The notes beneath the pieces are model-generated. The model searched no databases. It was not told the origin of the DNA and saw only the letters and a list, made by a program, of their open reading frames with translations. Positions 1 to 8,676 of a stretch of 53,555 nucleotides of DNA are shown here, in pieces. The position numbers were made by a program, and so were the translations under genes. The stretch is from CAZVRZ01 sp964629965 (lineage in GTDB: Bacteria; Chloroflexota; Anaerolineae; Anaerolineales; UBA4823): assembly GCA_964629965.1 (NCBI GenBank), contig CAZVRZ010000016.1:1-53555 (forward strand). Reading direction: 5' to 3'. Positions within the stretch are counted from its first letter, which is position 1, and every line of letters starts with the position of its first letter.

Positions 1-69
1 TTTCCCGCTGGTTGTGTGGGTTGATTTTAATCTTTTCTACTGCTACGAAATCCCTATTCTTGGCGGGCT

Positions 70-97
70 TTGCGAGTGGTAATAAGAATTGTATAAT
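70..97 (+). promoter_or_regulatory. Probable sigma-70-type promoter of the cyclase gene
   Basis: A TATAAT hexamer (92-97) lies 16 bp after TTGCGA (70-75). It sits just ahead of a GGGGAGG ribosome site (102-108) and the GTG start at 115, giving a very short leader. Assigned by pattern only. Confidence 0.45.
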
Positions 98-114
98 CAA
101 GTGGGGAGGTCTGT

Positions 115-2003
115 GTGCTGCGACGCATATTTCCAAAAGGACGGGTGCTGCGCTGGGTCTTGCCGCTGATCTTGCTGCTGGCGGCGGGGCTGGGGCAGGG
201 TTTGCTGCCGGGCTGGGCCGGGCGGGCGGAAGCCTGGACGGTGGATGCTCGCTTTTTGGTACGCGGCGCGCAGCAGCCACAGTACCCGATCGTGATCGTG
301 GCGCTGGATGAGGCTTCTTTCCAGATCATGGGCGACCTGCGGGGCGAGAATATCCGCACCTGGCCGCGGGCGCGCTGGGCCGAGCTGGTCAGCAAGCTGG
401 CGGCTTATGGGCCGCGCCTGGTGCTGCTGGATGTGATCTTCGATATGCCCGGCTGGGATGCGGGCGGCGACGATGCCCTGGCAGATGCGCTGCGCATAGC
501 CAATAACGTGGTGCTGGCCTCGCACCTGGAGGAACAAACCGGCGCCGGCGAGAACAGCCGCACCTACAGCCCGCCGGTCGAGCTGCTGGCGCGCTCCGCC
601 GCGGCGGTGGGTTTGGCGAACCTGCCGCAGGATGTGGACGGCGGCGTGCGGCGCGTGCAGCCACTGCAAACCTGGGGCGGGCAGAGCCTGCCGGCGCTGT
701 CGCTGGCGGGGGCGGTGCTGTACCGCGGCGCGGCTGTGGATGTGCAGGCCGCTGACCTGGGCGCGGATGCCAGCCTGCCGGTCAACTTTCGCGGCCCGGA
801 AGGCACCTTTACCACCATTCCGATGCACGCCGTGTGGAACGGCGAATTGAGCGCCGGGCAGGTCGAGGCGCTGCGCGCTGCTGTTGTGCTGGTGGGTTAT
901 ACCACCCGCCTGGAACAGGATCGCCACGCGGCTCCCTTCGGCGGCAAGCGGCTGCTGCCGGGCATCGAGATCCAGGCGGCCGCGCTGGATACGCTGCTAT
1001 CCGGCGACTGGCTGCGCCGCCCGCCGGGTTGGCTGCCGCTGGTGCTGGTGTTGGCGGCGGCGCTGGCCGGTTGGGCGGCGGCCAACTTGCCTTCGCCTGC
1101 GCTGGGCATGGGACTGCTGGCAGTGGCTATGGCGGCCTTCCTGGCGTTGGGCCAACTGCTTTTCAACCGGACTGCTTACCTGCTGCCGCTGGCGGCTCCG
1201 CTGCTGGTGGGCGCCCTGAGCGGCGGGATGGCGGTGACCGAACGCATGATCTTTGCCGAGCGTGACAAGCGCCTGCTGCGCCGCCGTTTTGCGGGCATGA
1301 TGTCGCCGGAACGGCTGAAGTCGCTGCTGGATAATTGGGAGTCGCTGCTGGATGCCGAGCGCCCTGAGAAGCGGGCGGCGGTGATGTTCTGCGATATTCG
1401 CGGTTTCACCCACGCCACCGAGACGCTCATGCGCCTGGGGCGCAGCCCAGAGATGGTGCGCTTTCTGAATGCTTACCTGGACCGCATGGCGCAGGCGGTC
1501 TTCNNNNNNNNNNCGAGCAGGGCGGGGTGGTGTACCGCACCTTCGGTGACGGGCTGTTGATCTTGTTTGGCGTTCCCGAGCCGCTGCCCGACCATGCGCG
1601 GCGGGCGGTGCGCGCCGCGCTGGCTATGGCGCGCCAGGCCGAGACGTTGCAGGAGCTGTGGCCGCTGCGCGCCGAAGGCCCCTTCCGCATGGGCATCGGT
1701 TTGAACGAGGGCGCCATGATCGACGCCATCGTGGGGCGCGGGCGGCGCTTCGATTACACCGTGTTGGGCGACCCGGTCAACACCGCGGCGCGCATCGAGG
1801 CGCATTGCAAGGTGGCCATGGATATCCCTCTTCCGCCGGGCGGAGCGGCGCCGGAGGCGGTCACGGTGCTGCTCAGCCGGGAAATGTACGAACCTCTGCG
1901 CGCGCACCTGCGGGTGGATGAGAGCATCCCGCCCTTCGCCGCGCACGGCAAGGCCGAGCCGGTACAGGTGGTGCGGCTGCTGGGGATGGTGGATGAACTA
2001 TGA
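115..2003 (+). CDS. CHASE2-domain class III adenylate/guanylate cyclase (interrupted by an assembly gap)
   Basis: Membrane sensor that should convert ATP to cAMP in response to an extracytoplasmic signal. The GTG start at 115 follows GGGGAGG. One hydrophobic segment (about residues 10-29) precedes a CHASE2-like extracellular domain. Three membrane segments (about 303-372) and a class III cyclase domain follow. The first metal Asp is visible in FCDIRGF (about residue 427). After the gap come FGDG with the second metal Asp, FDYT with the substrate Asp, and VNTAAR with the transition-state Asn and Arg. The purine-binding Lys that normally precedes F/Y-x-GD is Arg here (YRTFGD). Ten Ns at 1504-1513 break the frame. 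The flanking sequences join well if the real gap is about 2 nt (…AVF-x-EQGG…), so this is one gene and not a pseudogene. Downstream genes face the same way but are separated by a dispersed repeat. Confidence 0.88.
1504..1513. other. Assembly gap (10 N) inside the cyclase gene
   Basis: A run of exactly ten Ns. Codon phase on the two sides requires a true gap length of 3n+2, so ten is a placeholder and not a measured length. Confidence 0.95.
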
Positions 2004-2005
2004 TA

Positions 2006-2100
2006 TGTCATTGTGAGCGAGCGTACTTTGCGTGCGAAGCAATCTCCTTGGTTCCAGGAGGGGGCTGCTTCCCTTCGTGCCTCAGGGCAGGCACACAAAC
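2006..2100. repeat. Dispersed TGTCATTG…GAAGCAATCTCC repeat, copy 1
   Basis: Starts TGTCATTGTGAGCGAGCG and contains GAAGCAATCTCC, followed by the partly complementary TGCTTCCC. It shares its start and the GAAGCAATCTCC block with the copy at 16202-16290. Repeats with this wording are common as intergenic palindromic repeats in many bacteria. It fills the gap between the cyclase and the next lipoprotein gene. Confidence 0.6.
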
Positions 2101-2136
2101 AACTCCAGCGACAGGTGGAAAGTTTAGGAGGTTCCT

Positions 2137-3924
2137 ATGCGTTTGATCATTAATTACCTGGCAATGGCCCTCATACTGCTGGCGCTGGCGGGCTGCCAGC
2201 CGGAAGCCACGCCCACTGCCTTGGCGCTGCCGCCGACCAACACCGCCGCAGCCGCCAGTCCAACGCCGGCTGCACCCACGGCTACCCTGCCGCCCACGCC
2301 CACGCCCACGCCGCTGCCGCCCCAGGCCAAGGTGCTGGAGGTGCTCAACCTGGTGCAGGCCCACGATATCCCTGGTGTGGATTGGGCACCGGCACGGGTG
2401 GATATGCCGCTGTACAGCGGAGGCGAGGTGTGGGCCAAGGAAGAATCTTCCTCGCTGCTGAGCCTGCTGACAGACGCCAACCTGATGCGCGTGGCGCCCA
2501 ACACCATTTTCAGCCTGTCCCAGCCGCAGGAGACTTCCCTGACGATCCATTTGCAGGAGGGGCAGATCTGGCTGAATGTGAACGACCTGCCGGAGGGAGG
2601 CGAGATGGAGGTCGAGACGCCCACTGCGGTGGCCGCCATCCGCGGCACCAAGCTGAGCGTGCGTGTCTTCCCGGACGGAACCACGATCATCGACAGCTAT
2701 TCCGGGCAGGTGGAGGTGACTTCGAAAACGGGCGCCCCGGCGGTGATCGTCGGGTACGACAAGAGCCTCAAAGAGGGCGGCCCGCCGACCACCGTTGGAC
2801 CCGAGGTGGCGATCCGCCCCGACGGTTCGCTCGTCCCCCGGAATACGAAATCCGTGGAAACCGGCATCTTGTGGGGCATGGCGGTGGGGGATAGACTGCA
2901 GATCATCCAGCCGGTGAGCCGGCTGGTATATTCGACCACGCTGCCTTACTACGTCGACCTGGCGCAGTGGTCTTCCGACGGCCGCACGCTGGGAGTCAGC
3001 TACCGGGATACGCTGCTGGAGGCGGAAACGCACACCGGGCACAGTTATTCGTATAACATCGAATGGGAGACGAACACGGTGTATACGCCCGCCGGTTTCA
3101 CCGAGGACACCGACCGGCCCTCCTTTAGCCCAACCGAGGGGCGCATGGCCTGGTTCCAATATGGCCTGGCAGGGGTCGCAACCAGCCTGTGCACCGCCGC
3201 GCTGGATGGCAGCGACCCAAGCTGTTTCGAAGTGGACAGCAGCGGCTATTACCAGGATACGCTGGCCTGGTCGCCGGACGGGCAGTGGTTGTTGGGGGTG
3301 CAGCACAGCGGTTCGGATCGAAACGTGGGCTACCTGTACCGCGTGCGCCCGGACGGCAGCGACTGGCAGGCCCTGACGGATGTTACTCAGCTTGGCTGGG
3401 AGGTCGATTACTGCTGCTATACCTGGTCGCCGGATGGCAGCCGGGTGGTCTACGCGCTGACAGAAGACCAGTTTAACTACGAGGCTCCCTGGCAGGTGTG
3501 GTGGATGAAAGCAGACGGCAGCCAGGCGGAGATGCTGCGCCCAGAGGTTCCTTCGCAGTGGACGATCTCCTTTGCCTGGAACTCGGATGGCAAGCTGGCG
3601 CTGGCCTTGCCGGACGAGGTGGCGCTGCTCGGCCCGGACGGGCAGCGGGAAACGTTGGCTTCTCAGCCGGGGCAGTACAGTCAACTGCGCTGGTCGGGTT
3701 CGCCCAGCGGTTGGCCGCTGTTCTACAACCACTCCAGCACGGAGGGAACCTGGTTTGCTTCGATCTTGATGGCGCCAGACGCCGAGCCCGTTCTCGGCAG
3801 TGTGTGGAAGCTGATCTTTTCGCCGGATAAGCGCCTGGGGATGTACGTGGATGCAATGAGGTTCGAGGACAATACTTCGCAGTCGAGTATCTATATTTTT
3901 GAAATGCTGCCGTTGTGGCCTTAA
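2137..3924 (+). CDS. Lipoprotein with FecR domain and WD40-like (PD40) beta-propeller
   Basis: 595 residues. The start ATG follows AGGAGG. The N-terminus is a lipoprotein signal ending in LALAGC (Cys about 20), then a Thr/Pro-rich linker with repeated TPTP. Residues about 85-215 look like a FecR domain: NLMRVAPNTIFSL, QEGQIWLNV, AAIRGTKLSV and SYSGQVEV are the usual hallmarks. The rest holds repeated WSSDGR, WSPDGQ, WSPDGS and WNSDGK blade motifs of a TolB/PD40-type propeller. It is probably an extracytoplasmic sensing or binding protein anchored to the membrane. The gene lies 12 bp upstream of a second lipoprotein gene, and the two probably form an operon. The ligand is unknown. Confidence 0.85.
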   Translation: MRLIINYLAMALILLALAGCQPEATPTALALPPTNTAAAASPTPAAPTATLPPTPTPTPLPPQAKVLEVLNLVQAHDIPGVDWAPARVDMPLYSGGEVWAKEESSSLLSLLTDANLMRVAPNTIFSLSQPQETSLTIHLQEGQIWLNVNDLPEGGEMEVETPTAVAAIRGTKLSVRVFPDGTTIIDSYSGQVEVTSKTGAPAVIVGYDKSLKEGGPPTTVGPEVAIRPDGSLVPRNTKSVETGILWGMAVGDRLQIIQPVSRLVYSTTLPYYVDLAQWSSDGRTLGVSYRDTLLEAETHTGHSYSYNIEWETNTVYTPAGFTEDTDRPSFSPTEGRMAWFQYGLAGVATSLCTAALDGSDPSCFEVDSSGYYQDTLAWSPDGQWLLGVQHSGSDRNVGYLYRVRPDGSDWQALTDVTQLGWEVDYCCYTWSPDGSRVVYALTEDQFNYEAPWQVWWMKADGSQAEMLRPEVPSQWTISFAWNSDGKLALALPDEVALLGPDGQRETLASQPGQYSQLRWSGSPSGWPLFYNHSSTEGTWFASILMAPDAEPVLGSVWKLIFSPDKRLGMYVDAMRFEDNTSQSSIYIFEMLPLWP

Positions 3925-3936
3925 AAGGAGAACAAT

Positions 3937-5076
3937 ATGAATACAAAAGTTAAAATCACCACCCTGGTCGTTGTGAGCATCGTGTTATTGGCATGCAACC
4001 TGGGCACGTCAGCCCCGGCAGTCACCCAGGCTGTGCAGACCGGAGCGGTGCAGATCGTCACCGAGGCGCCTACCCAGGAACCGCCCACGCTGACTGTCGC
4101 CCTGACGGCAACCGTCGAGCAGGCTACGCCCACTGCCACCCAGGATGCGGCTGCAGCCCAAGCCGTTGTCCTGGATGCCTGTACGCTGATCACAGCCGCA
4201 GAGGCGGAAGTCATCCTGGCTGAACCGGCCGGCACACCCACGGCCCTGACCGGGACTTGCATATACAGCAATGCCAAGGATGCTCTTTACTTAGTATCGG
4301 TGGCTGCCGCGCAAGAGCAAGAGTCGATCGGTATTTTGCAGGGACAGATGATGATGCTGGGCATGGGCGGCGCTCAATTTGACGAGGTGGCCATCACCAA
4401 GATGAAATCGCTGGCAGAGGCGCTGGATTACCAGGGGTTCTTCAGCGAGCTGGTGGCGGTCTCTGGCAATGCGCCCACCTTCCAGGCGCGGCTGGTCGAG
4501 GATGCCAGCAGCGACCTGGTCTATTGGACCTGGATCAGCGCCCAAACCCGGCGGCAGGGGGCTTACGTGGCGGCGCGCGGCCAGACGCTGGTCAACGTCA
4601 ACCTGGTCGTAGCCGACACGCAGACGGAGGAAGCTATGCTGGCAGCCGCCAAGGCCCAGGCAGAGCAGGCCTTCGCCCGCCTGCCGGCCAAATTCACCCT
4701 GGCTGCGCCGGAACAAGCGCCAACGCAAGAAGCGACGCTCGCGCCAACGCTAGAACCGACGCCGGTGCCCTCGGCCACCCTGGTGCCTCCCGCGGCGGCG
4801 GAAAAAACGATCGTCGGTTTATGGGAACGCATCTCTGGCGAGACCACGGAACGATTGGAGTTTCGGGCAGACGGCAATTATTTCATTGAGGCCAGGAAAA
4901 CGAGCTCCAACGAGATCGTGGTCAGTAACAACGGGACGTTTACTTACGACGACAGCAGCATCTTTTATGTTGACAAGAATAAAAAGGAAACGGCCGAGAG
5001 TTACTATTTGGATCAGGAGGGCGACTTGTTGGTGATCAACGATCAGAAGGATATGGCCTGGACCAGGCTGAAGTAA
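3937..5076 (+). CDS. Lipoprotein of unknown function with lipocalin-like C-terminal domain
   Basis: 379 residues after a strong AAAAGGAG site. The signal peptide ends in a lipobox (VLLAC, Cys about 22). A Thr/Pro/Ala-rich stretch follows, then a globular region with DACTLITAAEAEVIL, which resembles domains in other lipoproteins that begin with a conserved Cys. A second Pro/Thr linker is at about 262-285. The C-terminal 90 residues (IVGLWER…FRADGNYF…GTFTYDDSS…W) look like a lipocalin-type stress domain. It is probably co-transcribed with the FecR lipoprotein 12 bp upstream. Its stop codon touches a long hairpin that terminates the opposing operon. No enzymatic motif was seen. Confidence 0.8.
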   Translation: MNTKVKITTLVVVSIVLLACNLGTSAPAVTQAVQTGAVQIVTEAPTQEPPTLTVALTATVEQATPTATQDAAAAQAVVLDACTLITAAEAEVILAEPAGTPTALTGTCIYSNAKDALYLVSVAAAQEQESIGILQGQMMMLGMGGAQFDEVAITKMKSLAEALDYQGFFSELVAVSGNAPTFQARLVEDASSDLVYWTWISAQTRRQGAYVAARGQTLVNVNLVVADTQTEEAMLAAAKAQAEQAFARLPAKFTLAAPEQAPTQEATLAPTLEPTPVPSATLVPPAAAEKTIVGLWERISGETTERLEFRADGNYFIEARKTSSNEIVVSNNGTFTYDDSSIFYVDKNKKETAESYYLDQEGDLLVINDQKDMAWTRLK

Positions 5077-5120
5077 AAAAAGGAGGATCGCAACAGCCAA
5101 TGGCGTGGTTGCGATCCTCC
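5075..5120 (-). terminator. Rho-independent terminator of the padR-HAAS operon
   Basis: A perfect 13-bp stem (GGAGGATCGCAAC at 5082-5094 with its complement at 5108-5120) has a 13-nt loop. On the minus strand it is followed by seven Ts. It lies just past the minus-strand gene that ends at 5138 and overlaps the stop of the plus-strand lipoprotein gene, so it separates two convergent units. Confidence 0.9.
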
Positions 5121-5137
5121 AGGATAAAGCGGCGCGC

Positions 5138-6142
5138 TCAACTGCTCAAGGCGGGCAGTTTTTTGGCGTACAGGCGCATGAGCGTTTCGACCATTCCCCA
5201 GGCGTTCACCACCAGGATGATTCCCAGTCCCACGCGCACGAGCTGCGAGAGCAAGTCCACCAGGAGAACCGCCGTGGCGGCGTCGAAGGGGCTGTTCGCC
5301 AGTGCCTGCGGTGTGACGGCCACCAGGCTGGGCCCCACCAACATGGCCGCGGCCACCACCACGTTGGCCAGGTTGATCAGCACGGAGAACCAGCGGGCGG
5401 CGCGCGTCCAGCGGCTGCGGCCGACCAGCCAGATGTGCAGCCCAATTTCCAGCGCCCAGATGGCGACCAGCGCCGGCAGCCAGCGATAGAAGGCCTGTGA
5501 GAGCAGCGGCGTCTGATGCCAGGTGCCATCGAAGAAGCTCAAGCCGATCCACTGCGAGTAGAAGACGAAGATGATGATGGCCGCCATGTTGGAGATGATC
5601 TCGAAGATCGAGCCGGAGATGGAAACCCGGTCGGGCGGCGAGATCTTGGCCAGGCTGTGCGCATCCCAGGCAGCCGCTTTTTCTTTTGTCTCTGGCAGAG
5701 TCCGTTCCAGGATGGTAAAGATCAGGATGATGTAGCCCAGCGTGATGACCAAGGCTTTGAACACGGTGCCCAGCCCATCGATGGCCTTTTCCAGCAGCAC
5801 CATCAAGGTGGTTGCCTCTCGCCCCAGCGAAACGCCCACCGCCAGCAGCGCCAACACGCCCACGATGGGCAGCGCAATGCGCAGGGTGTTCAAGAAGTCG
5901 GGGAACAGGCGTGGGCCGATCAGGTAGCGCGGCGCCTGGTAGGCAGCGGCGGCTTTTTCGGGCGAGCCGTATTCTTGCAGCACTGCTACGATCATCTCCT
6001 CATCGACCGGGCGGCCGCTTGTTCGGCTGCGATCGTCGAGCATATCCTGCAGCAGCGAGCGGATCTCTTTTTGAATGTCCTCTCGGCCCTTGGCCGGCAG
6101 GCGGCGGCCCACTTCGTCAATATAAGTATCTATCAGATTCAT
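5138..6142 (-). CDS. HAAS-domain membrane protein (PadR-associated)
   Basis: Protein of about 334 residues from ATG 6142, which has GGAGG five bases upstream. A TTG four codons earlier overlaps that ribosome site and is less likely. Residues 1-75 form a HAAS-type helical domain (NLIDTYIDEVGRRLP…RSLLQDMLDD…VLQEYGSPEKAAAAY) that typically couples a membrane protein to a co-encoded PadR regulator. At least five hydrophobic segments follow. The gene starts 18 bp after the padR stop, so the two form an operon that ends at the hairpin at 5082-5120. The role is probably a regulated membrane component of unknown cargo; no transporter motif was seen. Confidence 0.82.
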   Translation of the reverse strand: MNLIDTYIDEVGRRLPAKGREDIQKEIRSLLQDMLDDRSRTSGRPVDEEMIVAVLQEYGSPEKAAAAYQAPRYLIGPRLFPDFLNTLRIALPIVGVLALLAVGVSLGREATTLMVLLEKAIDGLGTVFKALVITLGYIILIFTILERTLPETKEKAAAWDAHSLAKISPPDRVSISGSIFEIISNMAAIIIFVFYSQWIGLSFFDGTWHQTPLLSQAFYRWLPALVAIWALEIGLHIWLVGRSRWTRAARWFSVLINLANVVVAAAMLVGPSLVAVTPQALANSPFDAATAVLLVDLLSQLVRVGLGIILVVNAWGMVETLMRLYAKKLPALSS

Positions 6143-6160
6143 GGTATCCTCCAATTTTTC

Positions 6161-6502
6161 TTACCGGCCCGGGTTGGCCAGCATCCGTTCCATCATGCGC
6201 ACGGTTTGCGCCCATTCGGTTTCCAGTTGCGACAGCAGGGCGCGGCCCTGGTCGCTGATCTGATAATAGCGGCGCGGCCGGTCGGCTTCGATGCGCCAGG
6301 CCGACTCCAGCAGGCCCTGCGACTCCAGGCGGCGCAGCAGGGGGTAGAGCGTGCCCTGGTCGACCTCCAGCTCGTGTTCTGCCAGGCGCTTCATCAGCGA
6401 GTAGCCGTATTGTTCCGTGTCCAACTGGCTGAGCACCGCCAGCACGATCACGCCGCGGCGCAGTTCCAAGAGCAGATTGTTGTATAGTTCAGTATCATTC
6501 AT
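6161..6502 (-). CDS. PadR-family transcriptional regulator
   Basis: 113 residues with a PadR winged helix: RRGVIVLAVLSQL, YGYSLMKRL, GTLYPLLRRLESQGLL, RPRRYYQISDQGRALL. The short form has one C-terminal dimerisation helix. PadR proteins repress their own operon and respond to ligands or stress. Here a near-perfect palindrome covers the promoter 18 bp upstream of the start, which fits autorepression. It is encoded directly ahead of the HAAS membrane protein, the usual pairing. Confidence 0.92.
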   Translation of the reverse strand: MNDTELYNNLLLELRRGVIVLAVLSQLDTEQYGYSLMKRLAEHELEVDQGTLYPLLRRLESQGLLESAWRIEADRPRRYYQISDQGRALLSQLETEWAQTVRMMERMLANPGR

Positions 6503-6519
6503 CGCCTTACTCCATATGA

Positions 6520-6551
6520 TGTATTATACTGTATGATACACAGTAAGTCAA
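6520..6551 (-). promoter_or_regulatory. padR promoter with overlapping palindromic operator
   Basis: On the minus strand TTGACT (6551-6546) and TATAAT (6528-6523) are 17 bp apart, close to consensus. The -10 box and spacer are covered by a 21-bp palindrome (6520-6540). It is built of TGTAT-x-ATAC on each arm and departs from symmetry only at one mirrored pair (arm position 6) and at the central base. A repressor bound here would block RNA polymerase. Confidence 0.8.
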
Positions 6552-6554
6552 GAG

Positions 6555-6642
6555 GCAAACCCAGGACTTTCTTAAAGTCAAAAGTCCTGTGCGCCCACCC
6601 CCCAAACCCCGACTTTAAGAAAAGTGCGGAGGCAAACCAGGA
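6555..6642. repeat. Repeat cluster with AGGACTTT hairpin and CCCCGACTTTAAGAAAAG element
   Basis: CAGGACTTT (6562-6570) and AAAGTCCTG (6581-6589) form a perfect 9-bp stem. The block GGCAAACCCAGGACT (6555) recurs as GGCAAACCAGGACT (6631). The string CCAAACCCCGACTTTAAG (6602-6619), followed by AAAAG, recurs at about 7935-7957, so this is a dispersed element and not a gene. It lies in the short gap between padR and the small membrane protein gene. Confidence 0.55.
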
Positions 6643-6972
6643 CTATTTTTTCCAAAATGCGAGCAGGATGGAGGCCGACATGAACACTGCCCCCAAGCCA
6701 AAACCGGCTGGGAGGGTGAGCTGGGAGACGTAGGTTTCGTGCAGCCAGTAATCGGGCAGCCAGCCCAGGAAGGATCCGATGCTCAGGCCGAGCAGGAACA
6801 TGATGAGGATGAAAGCGATGCGCTTGACGAGCGGAGTGGGGCGGAAGAAGGTGATGATCTTCCAGAGGGCATACAGGAAGAAAGCGATCAGGACGGTGAA
6901 GACGTTCCACCCGACCAGGATGAAGACGCTGCATACGATGATGCCGCCGAAGAGGATGATCCGATCGAGCAT
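6643..6972 (-). CDS. Small three-helix membrane protein of unknown function
   Basis: 109 residues with three hydrophobic segments (about 5-40, 53-72 and 86-107) and a basic linker (FFRPTPLVKR). The family is not recognised. A weak AAAGG lies upstream of the ATG. It is transcribed away from the AIM24 gene; the 156-bp space between them contains an inverted repeat. Hydrophobicity and good codon use support a real gene. Confidence 0.6.
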   Translation of the reverse strand: MLDRIILFGGIIVCSVFILVGWNVFTVLIAFFLYALWKIITFFRPTPLVKRIAFILIMFLLGLSIGSFLGWLPDYWLHETYVSQLTLPAGFGLGAVFMSASILLAFWKK

Positions 6973-7060
6973 GATGCCGCCGTACCTTTTTTATCGCTGT
7001 GGGTGTTGGAACAGGTTTGAACCGCCCAGGCTGCTCTGTTCTGCCAGTACGAAGGAAATT

Positions 7061-7086
7061 ATATCATTCCTTTGCTATAATGATAT
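7061..7086 (+). promoter_or_regulatory. Promoter with inverted repeat upstream of the AIM24 gene
   Basis: ATATCATT (7061-7068) and AATGATAT (7079-7086) form a perfect 8-bp inverted repeat with a 10-bp spacer. A TATAAT hexamer (7076-7081) overlaps the right arm. No good -35 was seen, which suggests activator dependence or a repressor site. The AIM24 start codon is 43 bp downstream. Confidence 0.45.
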
Positions 7087-7128
7087 GAGATAACAATCTT
7101 CGCTCATATTTTTTCAAAGGAGAACAAT

Positions 7129-7803
7129 ATGGAAATCGATCTACAGTTTCGCCCATCCTATTCACTGGCGGTTGTCAAGCTGGCTGCCAACGAGCGCATC
7201 CGGGCCGACTCGGGTGCAATGGTCAGCCATTCGGTGGGGGTGGCGGTCGAGACCAAGGCCGAAGGCGGCTTCTTCAAATCGCTCGGGAGAGCGGTCTTGG
7301 GCGGCGAGTCGTTCTTCCAGAACTTCTGGCAGGCAGGCCCGCAGGGCGGCGAGCTTACCCTGGCGCCCGATCTGCCCGGTGATATCGTTGCCATTCAGAT
7401 GAACAGCCAGGCGCTGATGATCCAATCGGGTTCATACCTGGCGTCGGAAGCGGGCATCGAGCTTTCCACCAAGATTAGCAGCAAGGCCTTCAAGGCCGGC
7501 GAGGGCGTATCGATGCTGGAGGCCACCGGCAGCGGCAAACTGCTGGTCTCTTCGTACGGCGCCATCTTCGAAAAGACGATTGTTGCCGGTGAGAAATACA
7601 TCGTGGACACCTCGCACCTGGTGGCCTTCGACGCCGGCATGGAAGTGCAGCTCAAGACCGTGGGCGGGCTCAAATCCACCCTGCTGTCGGGCGAGGGAGC
7701 GGTGGTCGAGGTGAGCGGGCCGGGACGGATGTTCATCCAGACGCGCTCGCCGCACGCCCTGATCAGTTGGATCATTCCGCAGATACCCTCCAAGAGCAGC
7801 TAA
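7129..7803 (+). CDS. AIM24 / TIGR00266-family protein
   Basis: 224 residues after AAAGGAG. It shows the glycine-rich beta-sandwich pattern of this family: ADSGAMVSHSVGV, GGFFKSLGRAVLGGESFFQNFW, GGELTLAPDLPGDIVA, GSYLASEAGIEL, SGEGAVVEVSGPGRMFIQTR. Proteins of this type are widespread, and their biochemical role is poorly defined. A mitochondrial relative is linked to inner-membrane architecture. A more divergent AIM24 protein is encoded inside the type I restriction locus at 39940-40770. Confidence 0.9.
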   Translation: MEIDLQFRPSYSLAVVKLAANERIRADSGAMVSHSVGVAVETKAEGGFFKSLGRAVLGGESFFQNFWQAGPQGGELTLAPDLPGDIVAIQMNSQALMIQSGSYLASEAGIELSTKISSKAFKAGEGVSMLEATGSGKLLVSSYGAIFEKTIVAGEKYIVDTSHLVAFDAGMEVQLKTVGGLKSTLLSGEGAVVEVSGPGRMFIQTRSPHALISWIIPQIPSKSS

Positions 7804-7847
7804 GCGACTCCTGCTCGGACTTGCAAACTTAGGATGGGAGAGATTGA

Positions 7848-7957
7848 ATGAACGTCTCCGACGCCATCCGTCTCAAGCGCGCCGTGCGTAAATTCACCTC
7901 GATCCGCTCCTCGATGAAGCCATCCTACAACACCCCAAACCCCGACTTTAAGAAAAG
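7848..7957 (+). pseudogene. Nitroreductase N-terminal relic, frameshifted and truncated
   Basis: The ATG at 7848 begins MNVSDAIRLKRAVRKFT, the usual start of FMN-dependent nitroreductases. The match continues in another frame from 7901 as DPLLDEAILQ, again family-typical, so a frameshift sits near 7899. The match is lost after about 7935, where the sequence becomes the CCAAACCCCGACTTTAAG element that is also at 6602. Only about 30 residues survive. Confidence 0.7.
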
Positions 7958-8053
7958 CGTGGCCATCCTGGACGCCAGGTGGCGACTGTCATGCTATCAG
8001 TGTATAATCAATTGCGACTTATGAACATCATCCCACAAAAGGAAAAAAATAAT

Positions 8054-8665
8054 GTGTCTACAGCAACAAAACCGTCTATCGTGAAACGTTTACACCTGCT
8101 AAGCTCGGAACTGGTGCTGGGTACGCTGGTCGCCGTTCTGAGCGTTCTGACGGCAGTGGCCAGCTTCCAGGGCTCGATGTCTGATTCAGATCAGACCAAG
8201 TACAATGTGCAAGGCCAGCAAATGCTGACCGACGCCAACGCCGAATACCTGACCGCCAACCAGATGATCGTTTATGATTACAACATGTATGATGGGTGGT
8301 ACACGGCGGAAACCGATGAAAAGGCCGAATACTTTACGTTTAACTTTTCTGAAGAGCTCCAGGCTGCGATTGCTGTTAATGAGGAAGAGCCCTTCAGCGA
8401 CAGTTATTACGAAGCCATGTACGTTGAGCCGAATGGCATGTTCGATGAAGCCGACCGGCTCTTTGGCCTGGCGGAAGAATTTAACGAGCGCGGCGACAAA
8501 TTACAACTGATCATGTTGGTGATGGCGCTCGGTTTGGCCTTTGCAGCCTGGGCATCGCTGCTCAAAGACGAAAGCAAGATGCGCCTCATGTTTGCTATTT
8601 TCAGCATCATCACGCTGGTTTACGGCCTTATTTTGTACCTGGGCGTACCAACGGTGGTTGTATAA
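8054..8665 (+). CDS. Membrane protein of unknown function with three hydrophobic segments
   Basis: About 203 residues from GTG 8054, which follows AAAAGG. An in-frame ATG at 8022 is possible, but one at 7979 lies upstream of a TATAAT box (8003-8008). One membrane segment (about residues 19-38) is followed by an acidic extracytoplasmic domain rich in Tyr, Asp and Glu, and two membrane helices near the C-terminus. The topology resembles DUF4337-type four-helix proteins but the family is not certain. A strong terminator follows. Confidence 0.7.
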   Translation: MSTATKPSIVKRLHLLSSELVLGTLVAVLSVLTAVASFQGSMSDSDQTKYNVQGQQMLTDANAEYLTANQMIVYDYNMYDGWYTAETDEKAEYFTFNFSEELQAAIAVNEEEPFSDSYYEAMYVEPNGMFDEADRLFGLAEEFNERGDKLQLIMLVMALGLAFAAWASLLKDESKMRLMFAIFSIITLVYGLILYLGVPTVVV

Positions 8666-8676
8666 GATTTGGCGAG

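Noticed and set aside
2008..3732. Long open frame on the minus strand (574 codons)
   Set aside because: It mirrors the FecR/PD40 lipoprotein, which has a signal peptide, ribosome site and domain motifs. The reverse frame is Arg/His/Pro-rich with no motif and results from GC-rich codon bias.
5516..6487. 323-codon plus-strand frame
   Set aside because: Lies antisense across both padR and the HAAS gene, which have family motifs and an operon structure.
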